DNA from: Eucommia ulmoides
Taxonomy: Eukaryota > Streptophyta > Magnoliopsida > Garryales > Eucommiaceae
Length of the DNA stretch: 64,000 bases
NCBI GenBank assembly: GCA_016647705.1
Contig: CM028329.1
Location: 55,941,231 to 56,005,230 of the forward strand
Direction: 5' to 3'
Shown: one piece after another, positions 32,640 to 45,554 of the stretch
How positions within the stretch are numbered: the first letter of the stretch is position 1
Layout of the letters: each line of letters starts with the position of its first letter
Notes under the pieces: model-generated
Seen by the model: only the letters and a program-made list of their open reading frames with translations
What the model was told of the DNA's origin: nothing
Databases searched by the model: none
Translations under genes and position numbers: made by a program

Positions 32640-35600
32640 GCATACTGGAACATCATATACATCACGTACCCACCACAATCGGTCCTGTGAACGGCAAGAG
32701 AAATTTTGATTTATACATTTACATAAAAATAGTTGGTACATAAAAAATAGTTATACACACTTACGACCCTTTCTGCTACGGCGTTCCAAGACATTGTTCA
32801 ATGGAAGCATCCTTCTATTCGTGGTTAATTTGTTTGTTGAGAAACAACTCAATGACAGTTTTCTATAGAACATTCACAATAAGAATTGTTTCAGCACTTT
32901 TTTGTATTTTTTAGCAAACAAATGTGTACGAAAATTTAGCACTATATATTACATACCATCCATCGGGCATCCTTGAAGTAGTGGTCAGACATCGGGTCTC
33001 TAGGCAAAAGGAAGTTATAGAATATCCATTTTTTTCTTTATATCAAGTACTAATAACGTCCAATGATTTGCATACGCATGATGTCCATCTGAATTTATGG
33101 GGAACAGTAGGTACCGGCAGTTGTTGATAAATGCAGCTTGGATCATTGAGTGTAAATAATCCAAGAGTTTCTGTTATTTTTTTCTTTAGAATTGTTTGTG
33201 TGGCATAAATCTTATGTTAGCCCTGGTGTCATTAGTAGTAGACAATTTAAGATAATTGATGCTTACCCACACACTCGCGATCACAAACTTCGACTGGTCT
33301 AGTATCCCTATCCCATGTGTATTGCGTATGGCGTTGATTGTCCGCATCTGTATTTCCAAGAATTCGCCAAACGAATCAATAACTTGTGTGTTGAAAAAGT
33401 GAAAAAATCGAAAATATTAACATTCACATATAATATCGTACAAACACAATTACAGGGATCATAATTTTAATGAACGTCCCACAAACAACAATGTTGTATA
33501 AGCTACAAACATTATCAACAACTTGTTTACCCTGAATTAAACATATCGCGTCACCGCTTGTGAATGTTAACATTGGACCCTCACCACCCCACACAAATGT
33601 ACTGCCAAAAAGGAGAATCAAGCAATCAGCTCAAAAATGTCATTAGAAAAAATAAGGTAACAAGTATAAAAGTTTTCAGCACGCACCCGACCCCCTCTAC
33701 AATATGTATCAACTGCAATACTTCCAATCCCTATAGTTAAGCATTGTTTCTATTTTTGATCATTTCCGGATGGGCATTTTTATGGTGTCTTCATAATCCC
33801 TCTCGGGTAGCTGATCGACATCGATAGAGTCTTTTTCTTCCACGATCTTCCCTTTGCCTCTTTTTTTTTTTTAAGGATACACATAATCGCTACCCATTTA
33901 CGTTCATTCCTCACCCTACCCTTCACACGTTTTATTATTGAATCGACTTTTGGCGTGTTATTAGTTGGTTGTGGGGGGTAGGTCAAACATGGCTTTGGAG
34001 TTACATCTACCACGTCGTCGTCATCGGACATAATCATTGTTATCAGTTCTACATCTATAAGGTCCACCATTTCATGAAGTGGGGAACGTTATGATTTTTC
34101 AATTGCAGTAGAAGATGATTCACGTTTGGAAGTCGCTGACGATGGTACAGAACGTTCATCGATCGGAGCTCCCCCATGGGTAGCGGAAGCAGAATCAGCA
34201 CGTTTTTTCCCAGAACATACGCACCTGCTGATTCGATCCTCTAACTCTCTGTTTTTGTTTGCAAGCTCCTTGATTTTCGAGATGTAGCTTTTATGACCAG
34301 CCTTCTGCGACTCCTTTGCCTCCTTTACGATCTGATCCGCCACCTTTACCTCCAGCTCGAGATATGTGCATCTAATTTTTAGCTCCTTAAGTTCGACATT
34401 CACCGGTTGATCCTTATGTTTTTGCTTGATTTCGTGAACCCCCATCTCGATAAGTATTATCTCATTATCCTTTTCGAGAGTTGCGATCCTTGCATTGAGA
34501 GCACCCACATCATTATCGTATTTGACTTTTTGGCTTGCAAGTGACACGGATAACCCTTCAATATCAGTTTGTTGGTTTATGTTCTTTACCGTTACATTTG
34601 CCAACACTTTCAATAGGGCTTCATTACGTTCTTCAGCCTCCAACTTTCTCATGTAGTAATCTTCCTATATTTTGTCCAGTGCACAGTAGACGTCATTGAC
34701 CGTGATGTCCTATGTTTGTTGGGTGGGCACAGTACTTTTGACCTGCGTAAAATCGACACCCAAATCGAACATTGATTGCGCGGCATTTTTCTTTGGTTGG
34801 GTGAGAACGGGGTTGATATATGTGCTCACAAGATTATCAATCATTGCACCAACATCAATGTCATCTTCGATCATTGGCACCTTTCCATTATCTGTTTTTG
34901 GCATCACGTCCACTGGTGTTTCTTCGACAACGGGGTCTTCGTCATTTTCAATGCACCCAACGATCCCTAATCAAATCTCAGTCAATGTTTTCTTTGTCAT
35001 GCACCCCTTCACCTGAACGTATTTTGGACGTTGATTGGATTCAGGTTAACATTCACATTTCAACCCATCAACATAAATGTGCAAACACATTTTATCAATG
35101 CAAAAAAAGTCACTTGATGATTCGGCAAGTGAGTCAATGGCGTCAATCCAATTGCGTTTGAATATGTGTCAGGCACCATCTCAACATCCGTGGCATGCAA
35201 ATATCTTGCCCATCAATTGGTTTAATCAAGTTGGTGTCTTCGTACAACCAGTACTGTCAAATTGAAGAAAAATCTAATTTAAAAAAATAAATAAACATTT
35301 AATATGACTGACACAGAATGTTAAAAATAAATAAGTACCTGCAACGCAATGACACACCCCGTAACCGACCTTGGTTCTGTGTATGACTTTTTCAAACTAA
35401 TTTGCAAACCCATGAAGATCATTTGTGGCCAATTGTAGGTACACATATCATTAATGTTCTCAATATAGTGCACCAATCACTTAGGGATTTGTTGACTAGT
35501 GGTTCCAAGGAAATATGTCATCAACAGGTTCAAACAAAGAAGTTTTACAGTATCTTGTACGTTATCTTCATCTGTTCGTGACACCCGTTGGTCAATCAAT

Positions 35601-36097
35601 GCTTTGAGGAATGCGACACTAAACTCGCGGGGTTGATACGTTAGTTTGCTGAGAAATACAGAATTAGACCAAGGGTATCAATTTTGAACAACGGGCTAAT
35701 CCCCCAAAGATAGCCCGAATATTACCTGGATATCGAGCGGTGTCATCCTAACACTCTTATCACCTAGCCTGAACGTACCCCTGGACGGATTGTAACTCAA
35801 AACCACTCGCTTTATTAGGCTATCGTTCTTTTGAACATTCTCCAATGACAATTTATTGTCGTATAATGCCTCAAAAATTTTCGCAAAGGGCATTTTCGAC
35901 AACAATTCCTTATGCTTCGCGGTAAGTTTGCAATCTTTAAGAAGGTCAACTGTTTGTTTGAGATTACATCGGTACGAAAACTGTCTGCTCTGAGATTGAG
36001 ACTTATTTTCAGTCTTCGGCTTCACAATCCGCAATGTTATAAACCATTTTTTTGAAAGAGGGAATATTAGCGTATGTGCATGCACTAAAGTAAACAT
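32640..36097 (-). pseudogene. Plant-mobile-domain / Ulp1 (C48) protease gene, probably TE-borne
   Basis: Reading 36097 down to 32640. The N-terminal block (36097-35696) ends in 'MTPLDIQVIFGLSLGD', typical of plant-mobile-domain/Ulp1 proteins. It continues as 'LVHYIENINDMCTYNWPQMI' up to a good donor at 35339/35338. The next exon starts at 35253 with YWLYEDTNLIKPIDGQ. A charged coiled-coil region follows in one frame from 34913 to 33780, broken by several stops. The protease domain is recognisable: 'GDAICLIQGKQVVDNV' (33621-33424 piece), the catalytic His in 'ANHWTLLVLDIKKK' (near 33050), and the nucleophile Cys in 'TDCGGYVMYMM' (near 32665-32690). An extra base in an A-run near 33030 shifts the frame just after the His motif. 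Such proteins act as SUMO-type cysteine proteases. This copy looks recently inactivated. Confidence 0.75.
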
Positions 36098-36099
36098 TC

Positions 36100-36850
36100 A
36101 TAAATAACGCACAAGAAGTAGACAAATAGCAAACATGGACATTCACGAGACTGGGAACATTCATAATCGATTGAATATTTGCACCAACAAACTATATTAA
36201 CAGGTTAAGTTCGTGTAAGAACGTTAACAAATTGGAATAATGATGGACATTCACACCCCAATTTGTACATATTCACAATCTAATGGCATTGTCAAAAACC
36301 AGCACACAATCACATTAGACACTCTTATTAGATCATTCACAAAAAGTAACAAAACCCAGAAGTAAACATTCGTCAAAACAACTCACGGGAACATGGACCC
36401 CAAACATTCAATCGGACCTTCAACATAGCATAAAGAAAAAATACAGAGGTACAATGGAAACACATGCATGTTAACATTTTGACATTCACACAGACGCACG
36501 GACATTTACAATCAATTGAACATACACAAGACAATACATTAACAACAGGTAAGTTTCATGTAAGAACAGTCACAAAAAATCGGAGCACACTTTGTAAAAT
36601 GTAAGAACATTCACACACACTAGCTACAAACAAAAAGTGCACACTTATTAGAACATTATCAAAAGTAAAAACAATGACCTACAAGAACATTCTACATAAA
36701 AAAACAGCTGCCCAAATGCATAAAACACGTGGGGTGTTGTATTATACTGAATAAAACATAATTATTGAAGTATGTATAAATATACAACCTCAGCCAAATC
36801 ATAGACATTCACAGTATTTACGAACATTCACAGTCCAAATCGACATATTC
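36100..36850. repeat. Cluster of ACATTCAC motifs upstream of the Ulp1-type gene
   Basis: Motifs such as 'gaacattcac', 'ggacattcac' and 'agacattcac' or close variants occur at least ten times in about 750 bp, irregularly spaced and in one orientation. The rest is AT-rich and non-coding. This is the 5' side of the minus-strand gene. Confidence 0.7.
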
Positions 36851-37308
36851 GTTAGACCAAACTGCTCTGACCTTGCGAATGTTTGGAATTCTCTCACTTT
36901 TGCGATGGAGAGGACTGCATTTCAAGCTTTTTTGTCATTGTTTTAGACGATGGGGCACCGTTTACAAACCTGAATTTAGGGTTTCAATCGAATGCTCTGG
37001 GTTTGAGATGCGAGCGTGTATTCGCAATGAGCAATAATCTAGAAATACGGAAGCCATATATGGTTGGGGCCGATTGATTAGTAGTAAGCGTGTTCGATAT
37101 TTTAGGACAACATCATCGATCACCAAATGGGCGACAGAAAACTTCTATGATGAATGTTCGCAAACACTAAAATCGGACCCAAGAAATTGGAAAAATACAT
37201 CATTAGAAGGAGATTTTTTTTTTTCCGAATAATTTGGTTTCTTTGTTATCGATTTTGGATGAACGAATCACAACGAATCAGCTGTTTTCTTGAACGAGAG
37301 AGTAATAG
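36851..37308. other. Non-coding stretch up to the truncated LTR
   Basis: A 64-codon plus-strand ORF (36883-37077) is not recognised and is probably chance. The sequence is unlike the LTR that starts at about 37309, so this marks the boundary between two elements. No terminal repeat was found. Confidence 0.4.
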
Positions 37309-38506
37309 GTGAGTGTACTGTCTTCTACGTAAATATGCAAATTTTTATGTTCGTATAAATTGTATAAAATGTGTTTATTTAATTTGGACGACTTATATAA
37401 CTTATTTGAATCAAGTTGGTGTTAAAAGTAGAAAACGATGTTTGATTCAAGATGGTTATAAAAATATGTGGATTTTCTTCCCATAAGGGATGTGGATTTT
37501 CTACTTGTAAGGGATATGAATTTTTTTCCCGTAAGAGATGTGGATTGACCTGTCAGGGAGTGTAAACCCTGTGGGTGGTACGGTACCATTACAACTCCTG
37601 ATCGTAAGGTTAAAACGATCACATGGATAGTAGGAGGGTGAAGTGGTGTATGGTAGTATATGATGAACTGTCTGGATGGATTTGGTTTGGATATGTTACT
37701 TTAAAATGAATTGGTGTATATATATTATTTTGGTTGCACTGGTTGACTTAAAATATTTGGACGGGTTGATTTTAAAATATTTAGATTGGCTATTTTAAAA
37801 TATCTGGATTGATTGATCTAAAATAATCGGGTTGATTGATTTAAAATGTTTGGCTTGAATATTTTCAATATATATATATATATATATATATATTGGTCTA
37901 TTTCATTGGGGACAGGAAAACTGAATTTCCGTACGGTGGGTGATTATATTATATTTGTATTGGGTGTTTTCAATATACTATTTCTTTACATTGATGACAG
38001 TGGGAAGCAGGTTTCGAATATGGTGTGTGATATATGGTATTGTTGTTATATTGTTTCATTTCATTGGTGGCAGCGGAACCGGGTATGTGATTGTATAATA
38101 TTGTATTTTCGAAACGTAGTGTTTATTATTCATACTTGATCCATATTTTTTTTTATTATGAAGACAGTACACCGATAAAAAATTTTGGTTTTAGGTACCG
38201 CGGCTAGGAGTTGGTCCACTACTGGCACTAGGGGGAGTTCGGAGGTAGTGTTGTGTTGGAAGTGAGTTGGTCAGACGTGAATCGTGGAAGGTTCAGGTAT
38301 TTTAGTATTTTTGGTTGTAGAGTTTCGGGATAGGTGTGCTCCCAAATTCTGGGAACAGGTATATCTATATTTTTGAGGAAAAAATTTACAGTAGAGCGTG
38401 TGTGTATGTATATCTGTATGTTGAGATATTTGTGGATGAGTCCTGTAACGTCGGGTCGACGTCACGCCCGGCTTCGGGTGACGGGCGCCCGGGGTAGGGT
38501 GTGACA
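37309..38506 (+). mobile_element. 5'-truncated 5' LTR of the gypsy chromovirus
   Basis: It is co-linear with 44120-45250 plus 50848-50889 of the 3' LTR, at about 4% divergence in a 294-bp sample (37846-38139 vs 44632-44925). It ends CCGGGGTAGGGTGTGACA immediately before the primer-binding site. The first ~1.6 kb of the LTR is missing; similarity begins abruptly at 'gtgagtgtact'. Short hairpin units (37477-37550) and the GATCGT stem (37600-37620) lie inside. Confidence 0.88.
37600..37620 (+). promoter_or_regulatory. Conserved LTR stem-loop, copy
   Basis: GATCGT, the spacer 'aaggttaaa', then ACGATC. The 6-bp stem is perfect. Confidence 0.65.
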
Positions 38507-38510
38507 TTTG

Positions 38511-38528
38511 TGGTATCAAAGTCTTGGT
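38511..38528 (+). promoter_or_regulatory. tRNA-Met-type primer-binding site
   Basis: TGGTATCAAAGTCTTGG lies 4 nt after the LTR end. It is close to the TGGTATCAGAGC site used by Tekay/Del-type gypsy elements. Confidence 0.85.
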
Positions 38529-39035
38529 TATAGGTTCTGTAGACATGTCAGTTTGTCGAGTCAGTGGTGGATAATTAGATAAGGTGTCAATAGGTGGTGT
38601 CGAGCCAGTGGTAGACCATGAGATAGGGTGTCAATAGGTGAGTTCGGCACGTGAGTGATAGTATTGCATTGCATTAGATAGTACATCAGTATCGTGCATT
38701 GTTATTTATTTTGTTGGCAATTAGTAGGTGTGATGAAGTGGTGATACTACTAGTTAATGGATTGGGTGGTGCTGTCGGTAGTAGTGATGTATGGATTACG
38801 TTTGTGGGGGTGCTAGTGGGTTAAAATATTAAATTATAATTGATAAACAATCATATTCGTATTACTTGACGTTGGGATTCAGTATCAGTAGCACTTGATG
38901 TTTTAATTGATTAAACCAATAGTGAGACGGAGCACACTTAGGTTGGATTATTAAATAACATCCAAGGGTGTGTATAAAACTGTCTTCTAGGTAATACTTG
39001 GGAAACCTTGTAATTCTGTGGGAGAGGGAGTTCAT
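38529..39035 (+). other. Decayed leader and gag region of the gypsy element
   Basis: Repeats of 'gataaggtgtcaataggtg' (38578 and 38620) and non-coding sequence lie here. Most of gag seems to be deleted. Confidence 0.5.
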
Positions 39036-42000
39036 ACTATTGAAACAAGAAAAGATGATCATCCGACAGTATGAAATTAAATTCAATGTTTAGTCCCGTT
39101 TTGCCCCTAATTTGGTAAAAACGAAAGAGGCAAGATGTACAATATTCCAAAATAGACTTGATTTAGAAATACGTTACAGGTTGACGGGCAGGTAGATTAA
39201 ACGTTATGCGGAAATTAGTAAACACAACGAAATTAATAGAGAATGATGTGTAGGAAGTAGCCGAGAACTGTGAGTCCGTGTTGATAGTTAGTGCGTATAA
39301 ATATAGTCCATTCCGTATGGATGATAGGGAGTAGTCGGTGGATCTACTACCCTTGAGTATTCAGGATTTTGATGTGATATCGGGTATAGATTTGCTATTC
39401 GATTATCATGCCTCGGTAGATTATTTTAAAAAGAAAGTTACTTTCTGGATCTTAGGCGAGGCAGAGTTTGTATCTTTGGGGGATAAAACCATTACCCTAA
39501 TTAGTTAGATTCTAGTTCTGGAGGCCAAGAAATTATTAAAGAAGGGATGTCAGGGATACCTCACGCATGTGATGAGCACTAGTCAGAATGGAGTTTAGGT
39601 GACGGATATTCCAGCGGTCAAGGATTTTCCCGATGTTTTTCCGGAAGAATTGCTAGGTTTACCAGTGAATAAGGAGATGGAATTCATTATCGAATTATTT
39701 CCAAGAATTTCTTCGATATCAATTTCACCCTATCGTATGGTGCCTACCGAGTTGAATGAATTGAAGATTTAGTTGCAAGATCTGTAAACCCACGATTTTA
39801 TCAGACCTAGTATTTCTCCCTGCGGAGCCCCTGTGTGATTTGTGAAGAAGAAAAACGGCACGCTAAGGATATGTATCGATAATTGACTGTTGAATAAGGT
39901 GACGGTTCGTAATAAATATCCGTTGCCTAGAATTGATGATTTGTTCGACCAATTGTAGAAGGCCTGGTGTTTTCCAAAATAGACCTTCAATCAGGATATC
40001 ACAGTTGAAAGTCAGAGATAGTAACGTGGCGAATACGGCATTCCGTACAAGGTATGGGCATTATGAATTCTCAGTGATGCCATTTGGGTTGACGAATGCC
40101 CCTGTTGCTTTTATGAATTTGATGAATCGGATCTTTCAACCTTATCTAGATTAGTTTATTATCGTGTTTATTGATGATATATTGATCTATTCTCAAAGTA
40201 GAGAAGAGCATACAGAGCATTTTTAGATTGTATTGCAAGAAATAATTGTATGCGAAATTTAGTAAATGTGAGTCCTGGTTAGATCGAGGTGGTATTCTTG
40301 GGACATGTTATCTCAAGAGTTGGTATTCAAGTGGATCCAAGGAAAGTCGAAGCCGTGGTGCAATGGGAAAGGCCGAAGAGTGTGATCGAAGTCTGAAACT
40401 TTTTAGGATTGGCGGGTTATTATCGTCAGTTTATACATGGATTCTCTGTTATGGCCATCTCGTTGACCCAATTGACCCGCAAAGAAACCAAATTCGAGTG
40501 TACTGATAAATGTGAGTAGAGTTTTCAGGAGCTGAAGGATAGACTGATATTTGTGCCAACACTCTCATTTTCGATTGAAGATGGTGGCTTTGTGATTTAC
40601 AGTGACGCGTCACATCAGGGACTAGGGTGTGTATTGATACAACATGGTCATGTGATTGCATACGCATCCTGACAATTAAAGAATCATGAGCATAACTACC
40701 CGACGCATGAGTTGGAGTTGGCAGCGATTGTATTTGCCTTGAAAATCTGGAGACATTACCCGTATAACAAGACGTGTGAGATATATATCGATCACCAGGA
40801 TTTGAAATACTTGTTTACCCAGAAGGAACTAAATCTGAGACAGAGACGTTGGCTAGAGTTGATCAAGGGTTATAATTGTACTATCCACTATCATCTAGGA
40901 AAGACCAATGTTGTAGCAGAGGCGTTGAGTCGAAAATCGACAAGTTCGATTGCACGTATTCAAGTTGTTTATACTAATTTGTATGTTGAATTAAGATATT
41001 TGCGAGTTCAATTGGCGGTTGGTCAGACGACAGCGGTACTTGCGATGTTAACTCTGAGACCGACATGGATCAATCGTATCATGGAAGCACAGGAAACAGA
41101 CGCTCAATTGGAGAAGATCCGAATTGAAGTGAAAAATAGTCACAGAGCTGACTATCGTGTCAAGGATAACGATGAGACTTTAATGGTGGAGAGTAGACTG
41201 TGTGTGCCTGATGACGTCAATCTGAAGAAGGATATCTTGGAGGAAGCGCACAGCTCAGCATACGCAATGCACCCAGGCAGTACTAAAATGTATCGGGATC
41301 TGCGAGAACACTACTGGTGAAATAGAATGAAGCTGGAAACTGCTAAATTTGTTGCAAGGTGTCTTGTTTTTCACCAAGTCAAGATCGAGCACCAACGTCC
41401 AGGTGGGTTATTGCAGCCTCTACCTATGCCAGAGTGAAAATAAGAGCATATCACGATGGATTTCGTTTCAAGATTACCTCGTACTCAAATGGACATAATT
41501 CCATATGGGTGATTGCTGATAGGCTTACTAAATCTGCTCATTTTTTAACTGTAAAAACGACGTATTCTCTGAATAAGAATGCCCAATTGTATATTGACAA
41601 AATTGTTAGACTACATGGTGCATCAGTTTTCATAGTGTCAGATAGAGATCCAAGATTTACTCTGAAGTTCTGACCGACCTTCTAAACTGCTTTAGGTACC
41701 AAACTGAACTTAATATCGCTTTTCATCTGCAAATTGACGGTTAATCAAAGCGTACGATTTGGACGTTGGAGGATATGTTAAGTAGTTATGTTTTAAAATT
41801 TTTTGGTAGCTGAGATGATCACTTGACGTTGATGGAATTTGTCTGCAGTAACAACTACCATTCGACAATCGAAATGGAACCATATGCATCGTTGTATGAA
41901 AAGGATGCAGGACTCAGGTCCAATAGACTGACCTGAAGTGGGAGAAAAGAAATTACTGATGCTGGATATAGCCCAAATAATAGTAGACAAGGTGAAAGGG

Positions 42001-42515
42001 ATTTAGGGAAGATTACGAACTGCTCAGAGTTGACAAAAGAGTTATGCTGACAAACGTACGCGAGAGTTAAAACTTGAAGTGGACGATCATGTATTTCTAT
42101 GTATATCTCCGTGAAAAGGCATAATGAGGTTCGGGAAAAAGTGGAAGCTAAGTCCGAGATATATCGAGCCATACGAGGTCCTAGAACGGGTTAATGTGAC
42201 AGCTTATCAACTTGCCTTACCGCCAGAACTGTCCACATTACATGACGTTTTTCACGTGTCGATACTTAGGAAGTATATACCAGATCCTTCACACGTGTTA
42301 ACCTCCCAACCAATCGAATTAGAAGAGGATTTGATGTACGTTGAAAAGCCAGTCTAAATCTTAAGTCGAAAAGATCAGGTGTTGCGGACGAAGACGATTC
42401 CATTAGTGAAAATATTGTGGCGCAGTCATTAGTGAAAATATTGTGGCGAGAGGATGAGATAAGGGACAAGTATCTGCACTTGTTTGATCAAGGTAACTAA
42501 AATTTTGGGACGAAA
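39036..42515 (+). pseudogene. Ty3/gypsy gag-pol (Tekay/Del-like chromovirus), dead
   Basis: In order: a gag scrap ('MIIRQYEIKFNVL', near 39060); the end of the protease region ('FDVISGIDLLFDYHASVDYF', near 39370); RT with '[15 protein letters not shown]' and an intact 'VFIDDILIYSQ' metal-binding motif near 40170; RNase H ('FVIYSDASHQGLGCVLIQHG', then 40712 onwards); the integrase zinc region ('[20 protein letters not shown]'); the integrase core ('SIWVIADRLTKSAHFL', 'IVSDRDPRF'); and the C-terminal 'LPPELSTLHDVFHVSILRKY' that precedes a chromodomain-like tail ('KILWREDEIRDKY'). Many stops and a short duplication near 42410-42460 break it. The longest open piece is 40712-41320 (202 codons). 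When intact it encodes the replication and integration proteins of the retrotransposon. Confidence 0.92.
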
Positions 42516-42518
42516 TTT

Positions 42519-42536
42519 CTCTTAGGAGGGAAGGGT
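42519..42536 (+). promoter_or_regulatory. Polypurine tract of the gypsy element
   Basis: AGGAGGGAAGGG sits immediately before the 3' LTR start TGTAAGACCC, following 'gggacgaaatttctctt', the usual sequence in chromoviruses. Confidence 0.8.
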
Positions 42537-42736
42537 TGTAAGACCCTAATGTCAGCTCGTACATAATTTTAGATGCATTTTAAATCATTTAGGAAAATAC
42601 GGGGTAGAATATATCATTGATTATCCAATTTAAAATTTAAAAGGGTGAATTTGGAATTTTAAGAATATTAAAATTCAAAAAAGACTTAAATAATAACTAA
42701 AATGAAATTGAGGGGGGATGAATGTAATTTAAATAT

Positions 42737-42785
42737 ATATATATACACACACACACACATATATATGTGTGTGTGTGTGTGTGTC
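42737..42785. repeat. (TA)(CA)(TA)(GT) compound microsatellite, palindromic
   Basis: ATATAC, then CACACA, then ATATAT, then GTGTGT. The CA and GT blocks are complementary, so the tract can fold on itself. Confidence 0.9.
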
Positions 42786-42969
42786 TAAATACACAAATCA
42801 AAAACAGGGAACACAGAATGATCGAGAAAAAAACAAAGAGAGAGGGAATGAGTGACGTGGCAACCGGAAGGATTGAAGAGAAGCACTGAAATTTATGCAA
42901 AATGATGATCGGGACTTCTCAAAAGAAGAAGAAACCAAAAGAAAAAGAAAAATCTGGAAACAAATAAGA

Positions 42970-43480
42970 GAGAGAGATATTGGGTGTGGGGTGGTCAGCG
43001 TGTGCTCCTCCGGCGGGTGTGGGTGTGGCGTCGCCGTTCGGTGTGTCGTTTCATGTGTGAGGGTCTATTCAGCCGTTGGGTGTGTGTGTTTCGTTGTATG
43101 TGAGGTTCGTGTGTGTCGTTTCGTACAGGTGGGTATTCAGACGTTGGGTGTGTGTGTGCATGTGATCGTTGGTGTTCAGTCGTCGGGGTGTGTGCGACTG
43201 TGTGTATGTGTGTGTGGGTCATTAGTTGGACGGTGTGTGTGAATTTTCGATTCTGTTCGTCTGTTTTGGTTCTGTTGGTGTGTATGTGTGTGTGTTCTGC
43301 CTTCTATAATCGTCGTGGGTGTGAGAGGGTGTGATTGTTGCTGTTTTGTTTGGCGGTGTAGGTGTGTTCGCCATCAGTCGATTGTGTGTGTGTGTATTGT
43401 CGGTCTAACGGTGATCATGTGGGTGTGTTTCGGTGTAGGAGTGTGTGTCGTCGTCGGAGATGTGGGAGTCATTCGGCGGT
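42970..43480. repeat. (GT)n-rich low-complexity block of the LTR
   Basis: GTGTGT runs separated by CGTCGTT-type sequence. It gives spurious Cys/Val-rich ORFs on the plus strand and His/Thr-rich ones on the minus strand. It corresponds to 9920-10420 of the minus-strand solo LTR. Confidence 0.85.
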
Positions 43481-44385
43481 GATTGTTTCGTGTGGGTGAG
43501 TTGTCCGTTCATCCGTTGTGGGTGTGGGGGCGTGATCAAAATAGTGATCGGCGGGGGAAACTCGTCGGCCCGGCGAGGCATCAAAACGGAAATAGGAGAG
43601 AGAGATGACACTGAACAGAGAAGGGGGGCGTTCGCCACGGCGGTGGGGGGATCCAACGACCAAAGCAGAAGCGGGAAAGAGAAAAAAAAGGGGGGGAGGA
43701 AATCAAATAAAAACCAAACACCGGAAATCAACTTCTCCGCCAACGGAAAATTCGAAACAGATAACGATTTCGTTGGTCAATATTTTAAACGTTAACTATT
43801 ATTTCCATCAAAATTAGTCGATTATTATTTCATTAAAAATTAAAGTATTAACATTAAAATTTCCGCAACTGAGATAATAATTTCGTAACCATTAATACTA
43901 ATAATTGGGTATAGTAAATATTAACGAAATAGAAGAATGAAATAATAATTCTCCATAACTAAATTTGGGAAAAAGGAAATTTTGCATTTTAGGGCCATGT
44001 ATTGCACGTTAGGTTATTTTAAAGTAAAATATTAATTTAGGCCTACCGTTGTTAGGTTCATAGGCACTAGCGTCCCAATAAGTTTCAGACAGTGACGTTT
44101 CTGCAGTGCGGAGAAAGATGTGAGTGTACTATTTTCTACGTAAATATGCAAACTTTTATGTTCGTATAAATTGTATAAAATGTGTTTATTTAATTTGGAT
44201 GACTTTTATAACTTATTTGGATCAAGTTGGGGCTAAAAGTGGAAAACATGTTTGATTCAAGATGGTTATAAAAATATGTGGATATTTTTCTCGTAAGGGA
44301 TGCGAATTTTCTTCCCATAAGGGATGTGGATTGACCCGTCAGGGAGTGCAAACCTTGCGGGTGGTACAATACCGTTGTAACTCCC

Positions 44386-44406
44386 GATCGTGAGTTTAAA
44401 ACGATC
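44386..44406 (+). promoter_or_regulatory. Conserved LTR stem-loop, copy
   Basis: GATCGT, the spacer 'gagtttaaa', then ACGATC. The stem is perfect. Confidence 0.65.
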
Positions 44407-45554
44407 CCATGGATAGTAGGAAGGTGGAGTAGTGTATGGTAGTATACAATGAACTGTTTGGATGGATTCGGTTTGGATATGTTACTTTAAAATGAATTGG
44501 CGTATATATATTATTTTGGTTACACTGATTGACTTAAAATGTTTGGACGAATCGATTTTAAAATATTTGGACTGGCTGTTTTAAAATATCCGGATTGATT
44601 GATCTAAAATAATCGGGTTGATTGATTTAAAATGTTTGGATTAGATATTTTCAATATATATATATATATATATATATATTGGTCTATTTCATTGGGGACA
44701 GGGAAACTGAATTTTCGTACGGTGGGTGATTATATTATATTTGTATTGGGTGTTTTCAATATACTATTTCTTTACATTGATGACAGTGGGAAGCGGGTTT
44801 CGACTATGGTGTGTGATATACGGTATTATTGTTATATTGTTTCATTTCATTGGTGGCAGCGGAATAGGGTATGTGATTGTATAATATTGTATTTTCGAAA
44901 CGTGGTGTTTATTATTCATACTTGATCCATATTTTTTTTTTATTATGAAGACAGTACACCGATAAAAAAATTTGGTTTCAGGTACCGCGGCTAGGAGTTG
45001 TCCAGTACTGGCACTAGGGGGAGTCCAGAGGTAGTGTCGTATTGGAGGTGAGTCGGTCAGACGTGAACCGCATAAGGTTTAGGTATTTTGGTGTTTTTGG
45101 TTGTGGATTTTCGGGACAGGTGTGCTCCCAAATTCTGAGAATAGGTATATCTATATTTTTGAGAAAATTTTTTATAGTAGCACAAGTGTGTATGTATATC
45201 TATATGTTGGGATATTTGTGGATGGGTTCGGTAATGTCGGGTCGACGTCATGTAAGACCCCGATTTCTTAGACACAAATAGTTTTGGTTGCATTTTTATA
45301 ATATTTTGAAAATAACATGGAGGATTTTGAAATCAAAGATGTAATTTAAAAGTTTAGGGGATCAAATTATAAATTTTCAAAAATATTAAAATAAAATTTG
45401 TTTTAATTTATAAACTTAACTAAAATAAAGGGGGTTTAAGTGCAATTATATCTATACTATAATTATAGAAAGAGAAGTAGTGGAGATGAGGGTTGGACCC
45501 CATTTATCAACACACACACACACACACATATATATATACACATGCATTCATTTA

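Noticed and set aside
36883-37077. 64-codon ORF upstream of the Ulp1-type gene
   Set aside because: It shows no similarity that I can name and the length is within chance expectation.
37846-38139. 97-codon ORF conserved in two places (37846-38139 and 44632-44925) as a possible protein
   Set aside because: The two places are the two LTRs of one element, so conservation follows from common origin. The ORF includes a (TA)n run and has no known domain.
42895-43795. Long Cys/Val-rich and Thr/His-rich ORFs
   Set aside because: They are translations of (GT)n/(CA)n low complexity in LTRs. The same effect is seen at 9.8-10.4, 46.4-46.6 and 48.5-49.1 kb.
43405-43795. ORFs at 43405-43743 and 43445-43795 as host genes
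   Set aside because: They overlap on opposite strands in GC-rich LTR sequence and share no known domain. They are probably leader-like sequence of the LTR.
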